Assembly: GCA_035048495.1 (NCBI GenBank)
Contig: CM068546.1
Location: forward strand, 15,692,435-15,756,434
Direction of reading: 5' to 3'
Source of the DNA: Euptelea pleiosperma
Taxonomy: Eukaryota > Streptophyta > Magnoliopsida > Ranunculales > Eupteleaceae
DNA length: 64,000 nt
Positions 56,676 through 64,000 of this stretch are shown piece after piece; position 1 is the stretch's first letter, and each line of letters opens with the position of its first letter. Made by a program: the position numbers and the translations under genes. The notes under the pieces were generated by a model, which had not been told where the DNA came from, searched no databases, and saw only the letters and a list, made by a program, of their open reading frames with translations.

Positions 56676-58645
56676 CAACCCCCAACCAGCATATTGCCAA
56701 TCCTTGGCAATTAGTGCGAAATAAATGAGCTTAAAAGGGCTCTGCACATGCTGCACACTTTTTCATATTAGCTCAGGGAAAACACCGTTCGTCAAATCAT
56801 TGAATGGATGCAAAAACAGTTACATGCTAGCGAAGAGTTGGAAAGTTTTGGCAAGACTACAGACTGATAATCATGACCCAGAATAGTCAGACTCTGCGTG
56901 TGTGTGTGCTCAACATTCTCATCATCCGACAGTAAAGATTTCCAGATCACCTCTAAGTTTTTATGCCTCGACCTCAAATCTCACATGTTTAGCACTCAGA
57001 ATAGAATCACACAAGAAGGGTTTTCTTCTTTTCTCTCAATTTATATGTGAGGAGATGTATTTAATATAAGGAGGCAAAAGATCTCACATATGTTTTATTT
57101 GAAGGAAGGACATCTTTAACAGAAGAAGATCTCATGATTGGAATACCACTTCACTCGGGAACGTCAGATCAAACTCTATAGCTTCTCTTTCTCCAATCTC
57201 CACATTTTATGATCGTACTATCCTAGAATCAAGTAGGACTTTCCTGGGTTGTAATGAGGCTTAGGTCAGGTGTAGAGAGATAAAGGAATACAGGATTTCA
57301 AAGATCTTGAGAGGATATTGCCATTTTCTTGAATTTTTCCTGCGACGTAACACCATTATCTGGTTCTTTTTCCTTTTTTCATATTTTTCTCTTGTTCTTG
57401 ATATTTCTGAGACTGCTCAATTTCTTTTCAGCACTTTTTCATACTTTCTTTCTATATTTTGTTTTTGGCTTGAACCACTTTCTTTTCCTTTTGATTCTTC
57501 TTCTTTACTTTTCTTTTTCACGGTACACCCACAATCAGTTATTCTTTTGTTCATCTCAAAATAAGGGTAGACAGTCATGCTTCGTAGCTAGACTGGATTT
57601 TAGGTTGATGGGTTTATACAGAAAAGGCTTTTATAGAATGGCTCAAGGGGTTTCTAGTGAAGTATAATTCAGGTGAGTAAAAAGGCTGAATGGTTCAGAA
57701 AAAAATGGCCTAAATCATTTTCTAGGGTTTGCACTATCATGTATACTGTCTTGACTGGATACAAAGAAGGTTCTGTCGTAGTAATCCAATGTTGATGTCG
57801 TTCTGAGTTCCATGATCGAAGCAAAAGATGATGAGATCTCTCAACGAATATTGCGGGCATGAAGAATAGTGAGTCATCTTGTGACTCAGGATTAATGTAT
57901 AACTCTCTAAAATGATTAAAGGCTCGAAAGCTCACTAGGTTAGGTCTCCACAATTATTCTCGCAAGATCTCTAGAATTTCTAAACTTAGGATGACTCTGA
58001 TATTGATAGTGTACAATTGTGCCGAATATGAGTTTTTCTGAGTTTTCACACCTGCTGTAGTCACGCTTGAATTGACTCAACGCTAGCAAAAATTGACATC
58101 CTCAATACTGACTTAACGGAGGTTTTCAGCTAATCAAAGTCAGGGTATTTGACACATTTTTGAAATTCTAGAAAACTTTTGGAGAACATCGGAAATCACC
58201 CCAAAAACAACCTTCTTTTTTTTTTTTATATATATATATATATATTTATCAAAAGGAATACATGAGTTTTGGTAAATACCCACCCCCAACCAAAATATAG
58301 CACCGTCCTCGGTGCTCATGACCGGGACATAAAATGATAACAAATCAGTGATGATGATGCAAAGATTCAGGAAGGATGTTACCAAGTCGGCAGAAACTCG
58401 ACAGTGTGTGATACCTGATGATTGGGAGAATGAATGTACCTGCATTTTCAGAGATATAACAATAATCACAAATGCATGAGACTCATGTACTCTAGGAATA
58501 CCGGAATTGCCTTTCCGAAAGCCCTAAGTTTTACGTCTTCAGCCAGACATGACGGGGGTATATCAAGTACCCCCAACCAGGTTAAAACTCATGGAGACTG
58601 AGTGAATCTGCAGTCTTCCTGACACCTAAGGTGGAACGGAAACAA
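56676..58645 (-). other. 3' untranslated region and polypurine tract of element C
   Basis: The polypurine tract is the reverse of CAACCCCCAACC at 56676-56687, adjoining the 3' LTR. The palindrome TTGCCAATCCTTGGCAA follows at about 56695-56711, in the same position as in A. A TG run is at about 56898-56909, an AT run at about 58229-58245. The stretch 57880-58620 matches the E2 3' region. About 2 kb holds no env-like frame. Confidence 0.75.
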
Positions 58646-60500
58646 TTATCCTATCCCTTGTCTAGGTATACCTGTGTAGAACAGGTCTTTCTCAGTGTAG
58701 ACTGAGAGAAGGACAGTGAGCTCTCTGAGCAGACCGGCAAAAGTACAGAGTTGATCTGGGAGGGATCGAATCTTCTCTGTAAAGATTGAAAGGAGAGTAG
58801 GAGTGGTTTCTCTGAGCAGACCCGCAAAAATATTTAGTTCAGTGGGGAGGGATAGAAGCTTCTCAGTAAAGACTGAGAGGGGAGTAGTAGTGGGTTCTCT
58901 GACCGTGGTTAGCAGAGCCGCAAACTCATTGAGTTTTACGGGAATGTATCTGAATGGAGCAGACTCCTGCAGATCAGTAATACCAGAAGTATTGGACTTC
59001 GAGATGAAGTCAAACTCACAGTGTTCATGACACTTGGATAATATATCCTTGGGAGAGTCCTGGATTAGACTCGCTACGGCACACGGGTCATTGATAATAT
59101 TGACGTAGGGTAGCGGGTGAAAATTGTTGACCTCTTCCTCGATGTTTCCTAATGTGATAGGGATGTTCCAATCCCTACATTCAATATGTTCATCCTCGGT
59201 GGGGAACGGTAGGTCCAGGACAGTGGGCGTCCCATGTTCTAGACATGGCTCATCAGTGAGAATGTCTGCATCCAGGGCAAAGGAAGTATTATCAGAGATA
59301 GAGATGGAACTGGGTTTCTCTGGGCTCGGTCTAGAAGTTGATGCTGTTAAGGGCACCAAAGATTGAGACTCGGGTTCATCACTATTGTTGCACAATCCAA
59401 GGGAGGTGGGGAGGAACGGTAGATCAATGACAGTTGGGATCCTACAATCGAGACACAGCTCAGTGTCATGATGATCATCTTCAGGGTCCAGGTTAGAAGC
59501 AGCAGTGGGAGAGTGAGAAATAGGTTGCTCTGAGGTATGTTCAGGATGTGGTGCTTTTAAAGGCACCGTATAAGGATACACTAGTTCCTCAATAATCAAG
59601 CTTGATCTAGGGGTGGTAACAACTTCTATTTCATCCTGGCAATTCTGGTACTTGGTCCAATTGTAGGACTCCTCATTATAGAGAGTGGCCATGTCACTCT
59701 CCTCTAGATAGGCTATTGGTGGACTAGTGAAGTTGACTTCCTCTCTCTCATTTTCTAATTGAACTAGACGTTGCTCGAAGCTCTCCATAGATAGCTGTTG
59801 TTGGTGCTCTAGACCTTGGAAATACTGTTGTTGCTGGGCAATGTACTGAGAGAGAAGGTCCTCTAGACCGGGTTTAGTAGCCAACGGAGGTGGTTCAGCC
59901 AAGGGGAGCTGAGGTGCGAACTCTTGATTGTAGTCCGACTGGGTATGAAAGTTGTAAGGCAAAGTGGAGTCTGGGACTAGTTGCTGACTCTGAAAATCCT
60001 GAGGGGCCCACTGTTGATCAGAATAGTCATTCTGTGGATATGACGGGTACTGGGATTGCGAGTATTGCCAGTCATACTCTCCATTGGGTTGATGGAACCC
60101 GGAAGGATAATTATCCTGCGGCAAGTTGCTGCGGGAGGGCAGACTGTTCCCAACCAAAGTTATGGTGACTCCTATTATCCGGATAATAAGTGTTGTCATA
60201 GGAGGTCTGCATTGGAGATGGAAAGGTACAGACATCTTGCTGGATAGGAGGGTAATATCCTACAGACTGGGAATGGTACACAGGTTGCTGGACTGCGGCA
60301 CGAAGGGCAGAGACTGAATTTTTAAGTTCTTCGAGTACAGAATTGTACTCCGGATCTCGGTGATTATCATACCCTGTAGAAGTGTGCGAGACTGGAGTAT
60401 CATGATGATACGCAGAATTGTCATACCATTGTTGAGAGTGATCACCTCGATTCTCACAGAAATTGTAGTAGGTCTCATACAGAGGCCGTTCATCTGCCAT
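58646..60500 (-). pseudogene. gag-derived reading frame of element C (capsid-less), one frameshift
   Basis: The start at 60500 gives MADERPLYET, matching the gag starts of E2 and A. The reading then jumps to a segment equivalent to E2 gag residue 203 onward, so the capsid is deleted, and the zinc knuckle is missing too. It runs to a frameshift near 60115-60130 and then stays open for over 480 codons to 58646. Parts: a Gln/Tyr-rich segment (QSQYPS, QDFQSQQ), LEDLLSQYIAQQQQ with a Q/E-rich probable coiled coil, an acidic Pro/Ser-rich middle, a stretch equivalent to the end of the E2 protease and its linker, and a C-terminal block present three times (FA.LL..T...LS.(F/Y)TEK). It ends YTGIPRQGIG. 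No enzyme motif is seen. The role is unknown: an RNA- or particle-associated function is possible, or it is merely spacer. Confidence 0.75.
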
Positions 60501-62279
60501 TAGAGGCGATAGAGGGGTGTGGTGGACTAACTCTCAGATCGAGTCAGTAAAAGGTTAGGACAGGTCCAACCGGGCTTCTACTTGAAAAAGTAAGCCCAAG
60601 ATTTGGCAAAAAGTTGCCAAAAGGAGACACTGGAGTAGTGATTCTAAATGATGCACACCAAGCACAGATAATCCTATTCTAAACAATCAGGATATATTTT
60701 AGGCATTATCTTGTTAGTTTTGGGGCTACAGTAGATTATGACAGTGGGCGGACCACTGGTTTATCTTGTTAACCGCCGGACTAACTTTGTCGCTCTTAGG
60801 TTCTCACCAGGCTACACTCTTCAAAGTGAATCCTTTAGTACTAACTCTAGTCAACAACAAGGCAATCCGAAGCCTAGACAGACGTGCGGCACAATGGCTG
60901 TCTTAAGTACGTCCCAGACTAACCAGATTGGTCAAGTGTATAAGAAGAGTGTTCCCTCGGGTTAAGCTAGGGTTGGTGCGTGTTCCTAGTCCACACGCAA
61001 CTAACCGCCGAATAGTCCAAGATGCCACGTCGAGCTCAGTGTACTTGAGTAGCAGGGACTTATGGGTGTGTTAGACAACAGGGACCCGCGCTCGTGGTCT
61101 TATTTCGATTGGATGTTAAGCGGATTCGCTGTGTGTGGATTTTTCCTCGAACACCGGGCTAATTGGCTCTACTTCTTGATTCTTTTTATTATAGATGGAT
61201 CCTGGGGATCAAGTTCAGCTGGAGTGATGAGGTGGGTGATGAAATCCCACCAGTTTCAATTTTGGAGCTGGGTTTGCTCTCTTAGAGTTGATTGATTAAC
61301 GGCCACGCCACGCAAGTCGAATAAGTTGTTGCTATAAAATAAATAGACAAGCGGCAATGATGCACCCAATATGCTATGTATCGCACTCAAGGCGAGGATA
61401 GAGACTTACCTCCCGTGGGCCACGCCACGGGGTCTCCTCCGTGGGTTAGAGAGGGGTATCCTAATGGGCTTGGGCCCGACTCCACCTCTTTGAGCTTTTG
61501 CTCTCTACCCACACTGGATCGTGTTCCTGCAAAAAAGTTAGATCGCACGGTCTAGGTATTCGGGATTCTATTTGGAAGATCCTTGCCTTTTTAGGGTTCA
61601 CAGAACACGTATTGGATTTAGGCAAGTTTTTGAATTAATTTCCAAATTCGAGATGGGTTAAAATTTAAGAATTCCCAGATTGGAAAATACCTAGATTGGA
61701 AAGTTTCCCGAACTGTGGAGATCTTCCAAGAAAGATTTGATTGTGAGATCCCTTATAATTTTGGAAAATTTCCCAAACTTGAAATGCTGCTAGATTTGGG
61801 ATGTTTCCTTTTGCAGACTTTTCCAAATTCGGAAGATTTCTAAAGATAGAAATTCTTCTAAAGAGGAAACTTCTAAGAGGGGAAACCCTAATTTAGCAAA
61901 GTTTCAAGATTTTAGAATCTTTCCAAAAATCGCAAATCCTTGATTGGTGATTTCTAAAAATCTGCAGAATATGAAACCCTAATTTTTTTGAATTTTGAAT
62001 TTATTATTTTTTTGGTATTTTTCACTTAATCTAGGGTTTCTAAAAAACCCTAGAACAAGATCTAGCAGTTATATGGAAAGCAGGAAAATTCCTAAATTAT
62101 TACAAATTGCACTCGGCCTTCCGAGGCATTAAAAATAGTAATTTAAAAACGGCTAAAAATCAACAAAAACAAAAAATAGAAAGTTTCCCGAAAAGGTCGG
62201 GCGGGCCAAATTGAGCAGCTTTCCGATTCAGCAACTTTCCAATTCCGTCTTTACGTCCTTTTTCGCACTCCCGGTCACC
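60501..62279 (-). other. Leader of element C with splice-donor-like site
   Basis: This is collinear with the E2 leader. GGAGGTAAGTCTC lies on the minus strand around 61400-61413. The small hairpin around 60603-60620 (TTGGCAAAAAGTTGCCAA on the plus strand) and the blocks at 60730-61120 are also shared with E2. No coding similarity. Confidence 0.65.
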
Positions 62280-62297
62280 CGAGCGGCAGCGGCGCCA
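62280..62297 (-). promoter_or_regulatory. Primer-binding site of element C
   Basis: The minus strand reads TGGCGCCGCTGCCGCTCG from 62297 down, two bases inside the 5' LTR, identical to E2 over this length. Confidence 0.85.
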
Positions 62298-62299
62298 TT

Positions 62300-63279
62300 T
62301 GAAAGTAGGGTTTTTCCGCGTCGTTGGTTACGGAAACCCTAAAATCAACAAGATTTGTAATTTGATCCGATTATCCTGCAAAATTGATAGATATTTGTAT
62401 AGGGATTCGTGTCGGATGTCGATCCTCACTCGGGATTAGTCGGGTTAGCGCGATAATGAACATAAAATGACGGGAATTTTGTAGAGAATGGAACATAATT
62501 TTATTCAAATCAACTTTATTCAATCAAAATCGTCTTTTACAGCAAAAATCTAACAAAATAACTAAACTAGAAAGCATTTTAATAAGAGAGGGATGTAGAG
62601 AGAGAAAGAGGTTTTGAGAGAGAGAAACTAGAGAGAGAAAGTTAGAAAAATGTTAAAGAGGAGAGAGAGAAAGTGGTAGAAGAAGAGAGAAATCTAATCC
62701 TAGAGAGAGGTCTAGAGAGAGAGAGAAATAGAGAGATAAAAAGAGAAAGAGAGGGAGAAACCTAGAGAGAGAAATTGAAACTAAATAAGAAAGCTTACCA
62801 AGGACGAAGTGGAGGAGCCCATGAAGTGATTTTGCCACCTGTTTGCAACGTGGTGGTTGGCGCTATGGAGGAGATGCTGTATCGAGGAGAAGGGGCGTGA
62901 TTGGGGCAGCAACTCCAGAGGAGGTAAGGCTCCTCTCTTTTTTTTCTTTTCTTTTCTTTTGTTTTTTTTTTTTTTTTTGGTTTCGCCGGAGTTGCAGAGC
63001 TGCAACTCCGGCAATGGAGCTCGTGGAGGTGACAGCAGCTGGAGAGAGGAGATTTCATGTCGGTGAGGGAGATAAGGAGATGGTGAAACACGGTCTGGCA
63101 GCCCTCAACGTCCTCACCTCGACTTGCAGCGATGGAGAGACATTGAGAGGAGGAGATGAAGGAGGCACCGGTGGGCAGCAGGTTCTAGGCAGCGGCGTTA
63201 ATGGTGAGATGATCTAACGGTCATGGAGGATGAACCCTCTTCCTTTCTCTTCTTTTCTCTTCTCTCTTTCCTTTCTTTT

Positions 63280-63315
<36 letters not shown>

Positions 63316-64000
63316 GCCATTAACGCCGGAGTTGCAAACCTGCAACTCCGGCCGTGATGTGAAGAAGAAGATGACGGGGCGGTGTGGTGAAATCTCAAGC
63401 GGGGAAGATCGTGGTGGAGATGGGTTAACAGTGGCGTCAAGAGCGTGGAGGATAGGTGAAGAACAGCAACGTGGTTGCTGGTTGGTGGTGGAGGCCGGAG
63501 TTGCAGCAGCAACTCCGGTATGATCGTGAAACGAAAAAGAAGAAGACGCAGCAGAAGAAGGAGAGGAAGAAGAAGAAGAAGAAAGAAGGAGGAAGGGAAG
63601 GGAGGAAGAGGAAAGAAGAGAAGGAAGAAGAAGAGGGGGAGGACCCTCACCAGCTTGCTGTGGTGAGGACGGTGGTGGCGCTCGGTTCGCCGGCCGGAGT
63701 TGCAGACCTGCAACTCCAGCAACAAAAACAAGAAAACGAAGAAGAAGAAGAAGAGGAGGAGGAAGAGGAGAAGAAGAAGAAGAAGAAGAAGAAGAAGAAG
63801 GAGCTCCACTCCTCACCGGCGATGGCGCGCCGGAGGAGAAGAAGAAGGGGAAAGGGAAGAGGAAGAAGAGGTGTCCGAGCGGCGGGGGCGGAAGAAGAGA
63901 GAGCCGGAGGGTTTTTCAACCCTCTCCTTAAGTAGAAACCGTGGGTTTCTACACTTAGAAACTCACGGTTTCTAAAAAAAATTATTTTTTATTATTTTTT
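62300..64000 (-). repeat. 5' LTR of element C, cut by the window edge
   Basis: It starts TGAAAG at 62300 and follows 53733 onward base for base, apart from T-run and GAA-run lengths and two substitutions noticed near 55280-55300 (63812-63832 here). Palindromes are at 62985-63012, 63325-63352, 63495-63518 and 63694-63719; the double hairpin is at 63933-63974. Confidence 0.9.
62985..63719. repeat. Cluster of four GC-rich palindromes in the 5' LTR of C
   Basis: This is the same four-copy set as at 54419-55156, with the same sequences and mismatches. The set therefore existed before this element inserted. Confidence 0.92.

Larger units (their letters stand above)
42812..64000 (+). mobile_element. 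E2: Athila-like Ty3/gypsy retrotransposon with gag-pol, interrupted at 53732
   Basis: The 5' LTR is 42812-45512 (TGATATTCGC to CTACTTTCA), followed by a primer-binding site, a 1.8-kb leader, gag, protease, RT, RNase H, integrase and the start of a 3' untranslated region up to 53732. There element C has inserted; the remaining 3' region and 3' LTR should lie right of the window. Assignment to Athila rests on RT wording (FLDGYSGYNQI, FGLCNAPATFQRCM, FMDDFSVFG), protease DLGAS and the TLRSGK motif after gag. Several frameshifts and in-frame stops make this copy defective. It is the only copy in the window with enzyme domains and represents the kind of partner that could have mobilised A and C. 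Confidence 0.88.
53733..64000 (-). mobile_element. Element C: young non-autonomous Athila-like element, antisense inside E2
   Basis: In its own sense (minus strand) the 5' LTR runs from beyond 64000 to 62300, then PBS, leader, a gag-derived frame (60500-58646), a 3' region with polypurine tract, and the 3' LTR (56675-53733). CTCAC at 53728-53732 is the expected left target duplication; the right one is outside the window. Over the roughly 1.7 kb visible in both LTRs I noticed only two substitutions outside simple repeats, so the insertion is recent. Protease core, RT, RNase H, integrase and capsid are absent. It landed in E2, a relative that carries the missing enzymes. Confidence 0.9.

Overview
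The window is nested transposable-element DNA from a seed plant, probably pericentromeric or otherwise heterochromatic. I found no intact host gene. The plant assignment rests on three things: an Athila-type Ty3/gypsy polyprotein (RT box FMDDFSVFG, protease DLGAS, the TLRSGK motif between gag and protease), a CACTA element with the plant terminus CACTACAAGAAAAT and a TNP2-type transposase, and long LTRs flanked by 5-bp target duplications. I cannot name the species. All comparisons were made by eye; no alignment or database search was run.

Layout. (1) 1-30384 is the 5' part of a CACTA element on the minus strand: terminal repeat at 30384, subterminal repeats 29880-30384, transposase N-terminus 19631-19044, continuation 1729-1, rest beyond the left edge. 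Its transposase is split by Athila-like element A (1730-19043, target duplication TCGAA). A in turn carries two family-2 solo LTRs, one inside the other (8452-15730 and 8566-12369), and a piece of a related LTR inside its own 5' LTR (16870-18375). Two more family-2 solo LTRs (20248-23913, 24489-27544), a dead LINE fragment and foldback sequences also lie inside the CACTA. (2) 30385-33832 is the remainder of an Athila-like LTR into which the CACTA jumped; it holds a hAT-like element (31467-32398) that includes a 31-bp-TIR foldback/MITE. (3) About 250 bp of older DNA survives in pieces (33833-34010, 36523-36576, 42796-42811), separated by an antisense solo LTR (34011-36517) and a family-2 solo LTR (36577-42795) that itself holds another Athila-like solo LTR (39277-42033). 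(4) 42812 onward is E2, the only copy with gag, protease, RT, RNase H and integrase, all broken by stops and frameshifts. (5) E2 is interrupted at 53733 by element C, a young antisense copy running past the right edge.

How the parts relate. A and C share LTR ends, primer-binding site, leader, polypurine tract and 3' untranslated region with E2, but both carry the same internal deletion of capsid, zinc knuckle, protease core, RT, RNase H and integrase. They look like a non-autonomous lineage moved by E2-like relatives. The two LTRs of C are nearly identical where both are visible, so this lineage moved recently.

Most unusual signals. A 24-28 bp GC-rich palindrome (arm CCGGAGTTGCAG) recurs up to four times in the predicted transcribed leader of several otherwise divergent LTRs. 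A tRNA-like module with A-box and B-box-like motifs sits at a corresponding place in all eight Athila-like LTR copies whose matching region is inside the window. A second, sequence-variable palindrome stands next to the TATA-like box. A capsid-less gag-derived reading frame has a repeated C-terminal block.
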